Assembly (NCBI RefSeq): GCF_009727055.1
Contig: NC_052349.1
Location: 40,504,840-40,568,839 of the forward strand
DNA: 64,000 bases
Source of the DNA: Benincasa hispida
Taxonomy: Eukaryota > Streptophyta > Magnoliopsida > Cucurbitales > Cucurbitaceae
Direction of reading: 5' to 3'
This document shows, piece by piece, positions 34,601-46,007 of this stretch. Each line of letters starts with the position of its first letter. Position 1 is the first letter of the stretch. The position numbers and the translations under genes were made by a program. The notes under the pieces are model-generated. The model was not told the DNA's origin. It ran no database searches and was given only the letters and a program-made list of their open reading frames with translations.

Positions 34601-35205
34601 TAGAGGTGTTCATGGGTTGGATTGGGATGAAAGACTTTTTAGACCCAACCCAATTGTTTAGGTTGTAAATTTTTTCAACGTAAATAACCCTTATTTAAAA
34701 AATGAACCCAACCCAACTATAAAATATTTGGGTTGGGTTGGGTTGGTTCGGATTAATCGGGTTATTTATTTAAAATTTTATTCTAAAAAGAAGCAAAATG
34801 TAAATATGTAAAAATCTAATTTAATTATTTTCATATATTGAATTGAAATTAACAACTCAATTTCAATTTATATAGTGAAAATTTTCTTTCTAAAGTGCAA
34901 AGAAACTAATTTTAAGAGTTATTGAAGAATAAATTATTAAAAAAATATTGAAATAAAATAAAATAAAATCAATATATGAATAAATAATAGTGTTATAAGT
35001 TAAAAAAAATATATATTTTAAAGTTATAATAAATTCGGGTTGGTTCGGGTTATATTAGGTGAATCCATGAACCAACCCAATCCATAAAATTTTCATTAAT
35101 TTGAACCCAATCCAACTCAAATGAGTTGATAACCCAACTCAAACGGCACGGATTGAATTGGGTTGATCGATTTTTTTGGGTCATTAGGTTTTTTGAACAC
35201 CTCTA
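34601..35205. mobile_element. hAT-type MITE, 605 bp
   Basis: Terminal inverted repeats TAGAGGTGTTCA (left) and TGAACACCTCTA (right) are flanked by a perfect 8-bp target duplication CTATTAAC (34593-34600 and 35206-35213), the hAT signature. Subterminal GGGTTGGGTTGGGTT-type repeats on one side and AACCCAACCC-type on the other make much of it self-complementary. There is no transposase ORF. Confidence 0.95.
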
Positions 35206-35213
35206 CTATTAAC

Positions 35214-36289
35214 TTTGAAGTTCAATAGAGATGTCCATTTCTCTTGTTAGGTTAGACACTTATGGAGACTCACCCCTAATAAGATAATGAAGAATCCATG
35301 TTGAGGCTGAAGATGAGGGTGGGAGTGAAGGAAGAAAATTCTTTCTGACCTAAACGAAGATAAGGAAGAAGAATGCATTCCCAACTTCGTTTCTCGTTGT
35401 CTGTCCTATTTATTTTCATCATATATATATTTTAAAAAAATTATATATACACACACGTACATATAAATATATGTACACGTTTGAATCATTTTAAACTCTT
35501 ATGTATGAATAATGAGATTGTAGGAATGATTCATTTTTTAAGTCTTATTTATGAATATTTACATAACATTTGCCGTGAGGAATAAACAATTAGAAGAAGA
35601 ATTCATGAGGATTCACAGTGGATATAACCAATTATTGAATTGATTTTTTCTTTAAAAAATCATTTAATTGATTTTCTAAAAAAAATTAAACAGACAATAT
35701 TTCTCTTTGAGAGACTCGACTCCACAAATTTTTCATGAGTAATCTTCATCTCGATCCCTATAAAATTAAATAAAAAGTTTCGTGGGTATGAGAATAAAAT
35801 AGGGGGCGGGAATAGGAATAAGAAAGTCATTTCTATAACCATCCGACTATGTAGACATCTCTAAAGTTAAAAGATTTGATCTTCTTTTATATAAAAGTTG
35901 TAGATTTGAAACTTCACTATGGTTTGAACGGTAATATTGATTAAAAAAAATTATTTCATCCAGCTAAGTTGAAGAAAGTTACTTTTTTTTTTTTGGTTGA
36001 TTGGTTTTTGTATTTTTCTTAAATCATAACTTCTAAAACTTACAAAGTTGGGTAATTATTATTTGAAATCTTTAACCTGGGATAATGTGTGTTTCCACAT
36101 AAAAAATTGATTCTTTTAATAATTTTTTTCCTTTTTTATAAAGTGCAAAGTATTCTGATTCCCACCTAAAAAAGAAAAAGTAAGAAAAGGCCAATTGCAA
36201 AAGATACTTTGAAATTTTTTCCCCTTAAATTTGGTTGAGTATCAACAGATTAGATGAAGATGATCCATAAATAACAAAAAAAGAAAAAA
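35214..36289. other. AT-rich intergenic DNA
   Basis: No gene recognised. TATATA and ACACAC short runs occur at about 35420-35465. Confidence 0.4.
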
Positions 36290-36480
36290 ATACTAATAAA
36301 TACTGATAGACTTCTCTCAACATTTACTATCGCTATCAATCAGTGATAGACTTCTATAAGTTTTTATCAGTGATAGACTTTTATAAGTTTCTATCACTGA
36401 TAGACACTGACAGACTTCTATCAGTCTTTATAAAAAAAGATTAACATTTTGCTATTTTGTGTAAATAGTTTTCATTATTT
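36290..36480. repeat. TGATAG minisatellite array (copy 4)
   Basis: Units CAGTGATAGACTTCTATAAG and CTATCACTGATAGACACTGA alternate. The array is followed by TTTTGCTATTTTGTGTAAATAG, the same flank type seen after the 15.7-kb array. Confidence 0.75.
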
Positions 36481-38189
36481 TTCTATTTTTGAAAATTCTC
36501 CTATGAATTATAGTTGTAAGAGAAAGCACACATTTTCTCCACAAGATATAAAATATTAAAGTTGAAAATCATATGCTAGAAAAATTAATCAACAGTCTCC
36601 AAATGAGTATAGCTCAATTTATATTTAGTAGAATTCTAAGGAAAAAAACTTACATTTAGTATATATTAAATAACAAGATATATGGTTCAAATCTCTCATC
36701 CTTATTGTCACTCGCATCATTTGGCCCGTCCAACCCAACTCGGTCCTAAAAAACAAAGACCCAATCTCAAATCAGGCTCAGCCTCAAGGGTCTAATACAT
36801 TGCTTGGGCTTGGATCGATTGACTCAACTTTTAAGATTGCACAGAATAGCCAGAAAGGGAGTTCTGGTTGCATAAATAACCATTTTTAAAATTTTAAGAT
36901 TTACGATCAATACGTTATGGGAAGGGCCATCTCCCCACTCAATTTTTCAATTTTTTCCTAGTCTTCAATATGCATCTCTCCCTCAACCATCCCTAAAAAA
37001 TCTCTCAATTTTTATGCTTAAATTCGATATCTACCTTTTAAAGATTCTCTCAATTCTCTCTCTTAGATTTTAATTAGATTTCCATAAATCTCTATATATA
37101 TTAATTTACATGTTTTAAGGAGTTCATCTAAAAGAAACCATGGGTAGAAAATTATTAAAGATAGTCCAATGAAAAAGCTCATACTTGGAAGATTATATAC
37201 AATGACGAGATGGAGATTAGTGAACTTCTTGGAGGAAGAAAAAGGAAGTAATTTGTGAGGGTGAAGAAAAAATAGTGATGATTTTGAAGGGATTGAGAAA
37301 AATATTTGAGAACATATAAAGGATTGGCGATTTTGAAGTGATTAGAGGCTTTGTTGTTCAATAGGGGAGGTTGGTTCCAATCTTTCAAACATAAAAGCAT
37401 CCGTTTGGCTTTGTACGTTTCATCATAACTATCTTAACATGATGATGATGGTCTTCGGTCGAAGATTATTGAAGATGGAGGGCAATTGTCTTCAAATACA
37501 AGGTATTTTGTGCATAATTTTATTTTTCAAAGTTGTTTTCTGGTCAAGTTAGTATAAAATACGTTGTGTGACTCAAGTTAAGATTTTACTTTTTAGTATA
37601 TATACATACTTGCATACTCAATTTGATGAAGATTTTAGATGTTACAAGGTATTTGTGTAGTTCAATCCAACCAAGATTTAAATTGTTTACTATAGTTTTT
37701 TTAGTATAATGTATTGTAAAGCTTAGAAAGACTTCATCTAATAGTGATTTTAAATATAAGGTATTAGATGTGTTGGTTGGGAGTGTATTTGCAAGGAAAA
37801 ATAATCGTAAGGGAGTAAATATCAAGGAGCTTGTCGAAAATTTCAGGTAAATGAATGTTTTTTATTTTGGTTGAGAGCGTATTGGCAATGAAAAAAATTC
37901 ATGGGTGAAGCTTACGATTTCCGTCAATTTTTTTTGAGATGATGTTTTTATTTTGAGATGATGGGTTTTGGAACTTCATTAAGAAACTATCTGACATAAT
38001 TGAAAAATTTAGATTGGAAGGTGTTTGGGTTTGGAATAATATTTACTATGTTACGACATAAAATGCTGGTTACTAATTTCTCTTGATTTGGATGATAGTA
38101 TGATGGTAGTTGTTGCATAGAAGGTATTCTTTTCATTAACAAGTTTTTTTTTGTTAACTTGAATATGATGTATTTGCAATTCTGAGTAT
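36481..38189. other. Intergenic DNA
   Basis: AT-rich with several short ORFs but no recognised domain. A patch at 36715-36835 is less AT-rich (CCAACCCAACTCGG). Phrases near 37620-37870 recur loosely (AAGATTTTAGATGTTACAAGG, TTGGTTGGGAGTG/TTGGTTGAGAGCG). Confidence 0.35.
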
Positions 38190-38358
38190 GTGTGAATGTA
38201 TATTTTCCACATGTATTTAGTCTCCTTAGTTAAAGAGTCTTTAGGAGGGTTGAGGATCTTTAGGATGGTTAGAGTTTTTAATTGATCCTATTTTTAGTAT
38301 GTTCATATGGTATTTATACCTCTGTATAACTACACTTTTGATATATACATCTTAAACA
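38190..38358 (+). mobile_element. Copia LTR 3' part (outermost element)
   Basis: The sequence TTTAGTCTCCTTAGTTAAAG to CATCTTAAACA is a typical short copia LTR and abuts a primer-binding site at 38359. The LTR start is not clear. It may be near 38190. Confidence 0.55.
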
Positions 38359-38370
38359 TGGTATCAGAGC
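38359..38370 (+). promoter_or_regulatory. Primer-binding site (tRNA-iMet)
   Basis: TGGTATCAGAGC directly after the LTR end, complementary to the 3' end of initiator methionine tRNA, which primes minus-strand DNA synthesis of most plant copia elements. Confidence 0.85.
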
Positions 38371-39694
38371 CAATCCTCCTATAGCCATGCCTCTGCCGAG
38401 CATTTTGATGGAACAAACACATGCGCAACAGAAGAAAAATAGATCTAAAATACTCTAATTAAGTTAGTTTAAAAAATAACCATGCAATTGAAACAAGAAT
38501 AAATACAAAGTAGAAATACAACATTTGTAGTCTCTAGTCTTCTTTAAATCAGCTCCAATCTCCTCATGAACGGTTCATAAACCACCGCGAAAGTCTTCCT
38601 GACTATTCTCCGACCTTGGAACAGGATGGTGGGATTCAGTGAATGACTAATTTGGAGAGGAAAAAGCTAAGTCTTTGAGAGAAAATTGTTATGAGATTAT
38701 CACATAATCTCATCAAATTCCACTATGGCTAAGAGTTTTAAACAAATAAGAAACTCCTCCTTTTAAAGGTCATTACATGCAAAACATGCAACCTTGAGTT
38801 TGATGAGAATTTGAGACTAAAAAATCCACTAACTCAAAATGGGATTTAGCGAGACAAGTATCTTCAAATAAAGATAATACTTATCTTTCTACTAACTTGG
38901 TCAAAGTTTGACTCTCGAAGTCCAAAGTCAACAAATTTGACTTTTTGACTTTCAAACATCAAACGTCAAAAGTCAACAATTTGACTTTCATTGCATTTTT
39001 AACCTAGTCAACAATTTGACTTTTAATGCAATTTTGACAAATTTCATTTAATTTCAAAATTAATTTTAATAATCAATTTTAAAATTAAATTAATATTAAA
39101 TAATTAGTTAAACAATTTAATTAAATTTAGTTTAATATTAAATCCAACAATAATCTCAATGTATATGAATCCCTATTCATAATCTTGATGTAACGACCCG
39201 ACCCCTAGGACCTAGGTAAGGCCGTTACTAATGCAAAAAATTTAAAACGACGCTCAGTTATTTGAAATAAATGCTAATTAAAACAAGAGAAGTTCAAAAG
39301 ACATTTATTAAATGCAATTGTTAAAAACAATAATAGGGTACCCATAAATCATAAAGGTTAATAAATACATATGAAAAACAATCCTTAATAATAAGTTTCA
39401 AAACATCAAAACTAAACATTAAGGGAAACATTGAAAAGAACTCTAAATCTCATGATGCGGAAGCGTAAAAACTAGTCCCAGTGGCTCGATCATGAATTTC
39501 GATGCGCCATCGTCGGTGTATCTCTACCCTTACCTGAAACATCAAACATAAGAAAGAATGAGTATGAAATACTCAAGTAAGTAACCCCACCATTGGGGTC
39601 AGGCTAGGCATCTACGTCCTCTAGATACCCACATATGGCAACATAAACATATGGAACAACCAAGAGACTGAATCCTATCCTATTGTAGTTAAGT

Positions 39695-39900
39695 ATGCTC
39701 ACAAAATTGGTGAATCCCGAAGGAAACAACAAAACTGGTGAATCCCAAAGGAAACCAAACTGGTGAATCCTGAAGGAAACACAAACAGGTGAATCCCGAA
39801 GGAAACACAAAACTGGTGAATCCCAAAGGAACCACAAACTGATGAATTCCGAAGGAAAACACAAACTGGTGAATCCGAAGGAAACACAAACTGGTGAGCA
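39695..39900. repeat. About 26-bp tandem repeat, eight copies
   Basis: Units of the form AACTGGTGAATCCCGAAGGA followed by AACACA, varying by a few bases and 24-27 bp long. They lie inside the 39189 solo LTR. Confidence 0.92.
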
Positions 39901-41445
39901 TCTAACTAATCAATGAGGATATTCATACAATCTTAACGTACTAAGATTCAACATTGTACAATTCTAAAAACATACATAAAAATTCTTGATACCATGGCTT
40001 CATCACATACACATATTTCTTAATAACATATTATACATCATCCATGTATAACTTACATCATAAATCCACAACATGCAAGTATGCCTCAACACAACAGATC
40101 AGATATCGACATATGAAAACACATACTATCAGATACTAACGATCAAGTACTTAGGTGTGTATGTAAACAAATCAGAATTCGTGCCAGAACATACTTTGAT
40201 TCAGGTCATACTGTCAAATCATATGCTAACATTTACCATAACATACGCTTATCATGCTAGCATACAACTAAAGCCTGGCCCGTGACAGTTCCAGTAGTAA
40301 GATTACTTACCTCAAATTTGGTCCCAAATTAACCCAAGTAATTAACCTTCTTACAACTCTTGGAAGACTTTGAATCCACCCTATAACTTACATTACAAAT
40401 ATTAATTTAGTACCTTAGTCCAAAAATAATAAATTCAAAGTTTTAAACTCATTTTTGGGGTCTAGATCTAATTAACCAAATTAAATCAAATGACCACAAA
40501 TTTAACTTACCGAAGTTGCGGCTTGGTTCGAGGCCAGTTCCAAAGTTCTATTTATTTGTCCAAACTGAACCTAAATCAAAACCAAAGTATAATAACTAAA
40601 TTTTCAACGATTTCCCTTAATCAAAAAGGGAAACCAAACCAACTACTCACCCAAAACTTACCAAAATTGACGGAATTCATAATCTTGTCGGTAACACCCA
40701 AAAGACTTTAAAATGCCTCCAAACTTTGTATCTAAAATCCAAAATCACAATTAATCCAGTAATTAGGCCCATAATTGGTTGGTTATTCAAAACTTGAACC
40801 ACAAATCCTCAAATTCCCAACAAAACTCACCCAAACTAGTAGATCCAGCGAGTGGCGACGACATCCTGCTTGACGGTGGTGTCAGAGTGGAGTCGCACAA
40901 CCTAGGCAGCAACGATTCGCAACCAGAGGTGGCAAGCTACAGATTCGTGGTCAGAGAGAGAGAGGCAGGAATTTGAAGCTCGCCGTCGAGCGGTGCATCG
41001 CTGGTGGGAGTCGGATCCAGCCAACTGGAGAAAGAGTGGTGCTGGGTCGCAAACGGCAAGGCGGTGCTTCAGATCTGGATTTTTTTGGCGGAGTCGACAC
41101 GAAGGTAGAGGGCAAGCGGCTGGATCTGGGAGGAAGAGGACGTCGGCGACTCGAATTTGGTCGGGCTGAGAGTGGCGGACGCGTGGCGAAGGAATCAGCT
41201 AGTAGAAGCTTACACAGCGAGAGATGGTGGAGACCAGCTTGGGCTCGGGCGGCGGCAATCTGGAGAGCTGGGCGACTGGCGGCGTGTCTGACCGGCGGGA
41301 TCTAGCCAGCCGAAACCCACGAACGGCGACGATTGGATGGCTGAGGGGCACGGCGCAGTAAGGCGGCATGGAGGCAGAAAACGGAGGGGGGCTCGCGTGA
41401 GGAGAAGACGTGAGGGGAGGGTCCTTTTTATTTTTTTAAAAAATA

Positions 41446-41501
41446 CTACTAATAATAATGATGATGATGATGATGAATAATAATAATAATAATAATAATA
41501 A
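41446..41501. repeat. Compound trinucleotide microsatellite
   Basis: (AAT)n, then (ATG)n, then (AAT)n near the right end of the 39189 solo LTR. Confidence 0.9.
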
Positions 41502-41856
41502 AGGGAAATGTATAACTCTAATTAAATCCTTTCTTTAACCCACTTTATACTATTTAATTCCTTTCCTTTTTCCAAAAATAATTAATTCCTGCCATAACTT
41601 TTCAAATTGAATAATTTTTGAATAAATTCCACGACAACACTCAAAATCTCGCACTTATACTTTAAATTCAAAATTCCAAACATGCCCTTTAACTAAGGAC
41701 AATTACTGAAAAAGGAAAAGTTTTACATTATTAATAAATAAATAAAAAAGTGTGGGATGTTACACTTGATATTATATCTTATTTAGATATCTCATATTTT
41801 CTCTCTCTTTATGTTTAATTCACAATTAAATATTAGGTTAAATATATCGCATATAT

Positions 41857-43424
41857 TGTTGGGACTCAGGAATCGATGTCGTTAATTTGACCCCGAACCG
41901 AAACAAAAGAAAATTTATAATTACTCGAATTACTCCTATTACTACCAAAACATAGCAATAGTGGTAAGTGTGGGGTCGAATCACAGAGAAGTGAAGAATT
42001 AATTTGTTTTGGGTTAGATTTGACAGTGGAAAACTAGTAAAAAGGGGATTTTGGTTTGTGGTTTTGAGATTGAAAATATGCAAGTAAAAAGTAAAGTGTG
42101 ATGGATATATGAAACGGTAATGGATTCGTTTAGTTCTCGGGTCAAGTAGCCATTCAATATAAATTAAATCATTGTTTTCAGCCAAAATATCATATATTCG
42201 AATTATGCATGCATAGCTACTCAATTGATGCAAATTAACTAATCTCTATAAGCCCGAAAATCAACTAATCCGAATTGATCAAGCGCCCTACTTCGTAGCT
42301 GAGGCTGGAAAATCGTGTTCTAACTAACCTACATATTCCTAGATATAATTGGGTCCCCAGTAGCCATAAAGAACTAGAAACACATGCATTAAGATTCAGG
42401 ATTCAACTATGTTGATTAAGTGTCAGGAAAGCTGTGTTTAAATAATCAATTATTTCCTTAAATCTAGATTAAACGTGCGATGCAAAGATTCATGGATAAC
42501 CTAAAAACCTAAGCATGCTTATCTAGTTTGTGCTACAAGGGTAAATTTAAAGTATTGATGATACAAGGATGCGTGCAAGCTTGAATTTAACTAGCGAAGA
42601 TATGCATTCATGATAGGGGCGTCAATCTAATAAAATAAAATCTAAATTAAACAAGATTTTAAAAAAACAAAATTCTCGATAAAAACATAAAAATTGAACT
42701 GAAACTCTTCAAAATACAAATAGTGCTTAATCCAAGAACTAATTGAAAGATTACTTCATTGATTCATGAACAAACCAATGAGATACAATTCGATACATGT
42801 TCATAATCCGAAAATAAAATAAATCTAACTTAAGGACACTAAAAATTAAAGGGAATAGAAGATGAAAGAAAGCATGACTTCGACCTCCATGCTTCAGCTC
42901 CAAGAGTCTGCCTAAACCCCCCAAAATTTAGCATATTTGACATAGGGCTGATGAGAGGTATTTATAGGAATCCATCGCAGCGTTACAATGCTTGGAGTGG
43001 CATTGTAACGCTGGGTTGTACGCGCGCTCAGACTCGTCTGTCAAGTGTCGTAGCGTTACAACACTGTTTGAGAGCGTTGCAACGCTGCCGCCTGCCAGAT
43101 ACTCGCTACTCGGTCCTCGACAGCTCGATACTCGATCCTTGGACACTCGACAGCGTTTTCTTAATTACTCATTGGCCTTCTACTTGATGGTACTTGATGG
43201 TGCTTCATACTTGGTGAAACTCGATGACATTTTGGTCTTTTTAACTCATTCGAAGCTCTGATATTCATATAGCTCCAAATTACTTCAAATTAACCCTTTT
43301 TTCACCAAATGGTCAATTCTATCTCTTGATTGCTCGATACCTATAAAATAGGAAAATAAACATGTAAAATCCACTAACGAGCCCAGATTAAGCTAGGAAT
43401 TTTAGCTCTTTTTGAGAGCTAACA
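41857..43424. mobile_element. 1.57-kb nested solo LTR
   Basis: The ends are TGTTGGGACTCAGG and GAGAGCTAACA, flanked by the duplication TATAT (41852-41856 and 43425-43429). The minus strand contains GTGATTCGACCCCACACTTA, common near the 3' end of gypsy-type LTRs, so it may lie on that strand. It has perfect palindromes at 42978-43086. Confidence 0.85.
42978..43086. repeat. Palindrome cluster around AGCGTTGCAACGCT
   Basis: CAGCGTTACAATG (42978-42990) pairs perfectly with CATTGTAACGCTG (43001-43013). A perfect 14-bp palindrome, AGCGTTGCAACGCT, lies at 43073-43086. TAGCGTTACAACAC near 43051 is a third, imperfect member. Confidence 0.9.
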
Positions 43425-44567
43425 TATATTTACCGATTTGCTCTAAAAACTGAATATGAACACTTCAAATTTGTTTGTCACACTATTCTAAGGTTTTAAT
43501 ATGATACAAGCTAGTAGGGGGACCTCATGGACCTACAGATCATGGGCTCCAACGATCTGTGATTAACCGACTAAACTCTTTAACCTAATTAGCCACCATT
43601 CATTAACTATCAGTTCACTCTAATAAAGTCCAGTAGTTGCACTCCCCTCACCGTAGATATATTATGTCCACTCGATATAACCATGATTAGTAAGTTAATC
43701 CTTCACATGTTGTTTGTAATAATGGTTGGATCAAAAGCTGTTTTAACCCCAAGATTACATCTTGCTTCTTATGTCCCACTAATCCTCTTATGAAAAATTG
43801 GTTTGTGATCTAATTACTAAACCGAGTCCTTCTCGATCCAATGAGAGGGTGGGGCCCCTTATTCAAGACTCGGAGTCAACACTTAAGGGAACAACCTCTC
43901 TACTATCCCTAAAAGTGGGTAGAAGCGAATTTCGTCTTACACCCTATGTCCCTAGCTATCTACCTGATTTTACCCCTAAAATGGAAGGCTTATTGAGCCA
44001 GCGTTATTGAACCAAGCCTCACCCATGAAAATCTAAGAATAATCACGAATAAACAGGAGTTCATAGTTAGCTCAGGATTAATGTCAAGTTACCTAGGTCT
44101 TCGCTTTGAAATAGTCAGTTTTAAATAGTAAACAACGTTATAAAGTAAAAGTAACTTAATTCTTGGCTCAATCTTTTGCAAACTCATTGCATAGGACGCC
44201 CCCGCTCCTCATGTCAATACATGAACGAATCAGGATCACTTCCTTTGTAGAACTTTACAATAAATTGTAATAACTACAGAGTGGGCCGCATCTGATAGTG
44301 TTACCAGAATAAGGTACCCAACTTTATTCGTATACTATAGACCATTTTGGCTATTTACTGAACTTGATCAATTCTTATATCTCCATATAAAGTTCATGTA
44401 TTCAAATTATAGCCATAGATCTTTAGTTTATTGGATTTAGTCGTTAAGTGCAATTCACATATTCAATAATAGTTTTATTGAATAAACATCAATAACATCT
44501 TTATTGATAATAGAATATGTTTAACTTTACAAATTTCGAGTTTTAGGACATACAACCCAACACATTT

Positions 44568-45161
44568 GACGCGCCTCTACCCAATCACCAATCTCACCGA
44601 GCCTCTGCTGTGCCTTTATCGGAGTGTCTCCATTGCACCTTCTGTCTTGATTTGTCTGGCTTCGAGTATCATAAATTTAGATCTGTCGGGCTCCATCACA
44701 ACTACACAAATTCAACATCTTTACCCAAAACATTTGTGTCAACTGCACACTTCCGTCGACCAAGTCAGTCTGTCGAGCTTTGTTGATCCATCTATCAAGA
44801 TCTTCTGTCTATCGCGTGCTTCGTTGAGCAAAAAATTCCTGTTGAAGCTCCTCTAACAAGATCTGGGTTGAGCATCGTCGATCTTCTGTTCCTCACATCC
44901 TGATCCAGACGCGTCGGTTCGTGCTGATCCAGTTGAGCTATTCTTGCTAAGAAGAGTCAAGCCAGTCCCACCAAGCCGAGCCGGGTCAGTCCATCCAAGC
45001 CAAGTCGAGCTGAGTTGATCCTGTCAAGCCAAGTGGCACCGATTTGTGTTTATTGAGCCAAGTTGATTCAATCAAGCTGAGTCGTTGGGCCGTTTTTTAG
45101 TCGTTTGGAGCCGTGCTAATTTTGCCAAGCCAAGCCGTTAAGTGAGTTCTTCTCTTCACAA
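44568..45161 (+). mobile_element. Leader of the outer copia element, resumed
   Basis: Continues the sequence broken at 38405. Joining across one CATTT copy keeps an open frame that starts ATGCCTCTGCCGAGC at 38386 and runs on through 44568. The region 44935-45145 is made of degenerate CAAGCCGAGCC / CAAGCCAAGT units. No gag domain was recognised, and the continuation is cut by the next LTR at 45162. Confidence 0.5.
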
Positions 45162-46007
45162 TGATAGAATAAAATAACATGCAGTGGAAAAAACCAAAAT
45201 CAATAAGCACTCTAATTACATTTAATTTGAGTTTAAAACATGCTTTTAAAAAGCAATTTTACAAGAGGGTTTGTTGAACACAATACCTTTGATGGCCCTC
45301 TTTAAATCCAGCTGAATTCTATGATTGGATGCTTCAATCTTCAAGTAGACCACTACAAAGATTGAAGAGGGTTTGAATAGAAGGGTTTCTGTAGAATTTC
45401 TGGAGCTGATCAGTTTGCATGAATGAATCAATTGAAGTTCAAAACTTCAATATATACATGAATTTCATGCAATTAACTCAACAGACCTGATGTCACTTCA
45501 ACTTCCATTGAAATTAAAGTTATATGAGGTGGAGATTTGAGTGGGAAAATCCAAGATTGGATTTTCACACTTTCAAATTTAAAAATAATTTTAATTTTAT
45601 ACATTTTGATTAATTTAATTCAATTAAAATATGATTTTCAAAAGATCAATTTTAATTTTAATTTTGTAATTTTGAATTTCAATAAATTCAAATTTAATTA
45701 ATCAAAATTTTAATTTTGAACAATTTCAAAATTTGTATTTAAAATTGGATAATTAATTAAATTTAATATCAAATATTAAATATAGTATTACACCTCATAT
45801 AATATTTAAATCAATACTCAAATATTTTGAACTCTTCAATTTTGTTTAATTACTATAAAACTAAACGTTTCATTTGTATCGAATACAATTAATAGAAACC
45901 CTAATCAAATTTGAACATTTCAAATTCTAAATCCTAATTTTAAATCTTATCAAATTTATTTAATTTACTAATCCAATTTACGAGCTAGTAGAGGGATCTG
46001 ATGGACC
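45162..46007 (-). mobile_element. LTR 3'-half fragment, inverted
   Basis: Starts TGATAGAATAAAATAACATG on plus, matching the left end of the solo LTR at 38406. It runs through the part equivalent to about 52460-53308 in inverse orientation and stops at GAGGGATCTGATGGACCT, where it is fused to a plus-strand LTR fragment. Confidence 0.65.

Larger units (their letters stand above)
39189..41764. mobile_element. 2.58-kb solo LTR, probably Ty3/gypsy
   Basis: Starts TGTAACGACCCGACCCC and ends TGTGGGATGTTACA, giving TG...CA ends with TGTAAC/GTTACA inversion. It is flanked by the 5-bp duplication CTTGA (39184-39188 and 41765-41769). Size and the TGTAACGACCC start resemble chromovirus-type gypsy LTRs. 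It contains a 26-bp minisatellite, a GC-rich stretch at 40840-41420 with spurious ORFs, and an ATA/ATG microsatellite. Confidence 0.9.
38406..44562 (-). mobile_element. Copia solo LTR with two nested solo LTRs
   Basis: On the minus strand it begins TGTTGGGTTGTATGTCC (44562) and ends GTTTGTTCCATCA (38406). A perfect target duplication CATTT flanks it (38401-38405 and 44563-44567). Without the two inserts at 39189-41764 and 41857-43424 and their duplications it is about 2.0 kb, close to the 1,835-bp LTR at 51474, whose blocks it shares in order. It inserted into the leader of the outer copia element. That leader continues at 44568. Confidence 0.88.

Noticed and set aside
40779..41305. Two adjoining ORFs (65 and 110 codons) in a GC-rich stretch
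   Set aside because: They lie wholly inside the solo LTR bounded by CTTGA duplications, show no known domain, and follow the composition of LTR sequence.
42928..43261. Overlapping ORFs on both strands
   Set aside because: They are by-products of the palindrome-rich part of a solo LTR. Both strands are open, and there is no recognisable protein.
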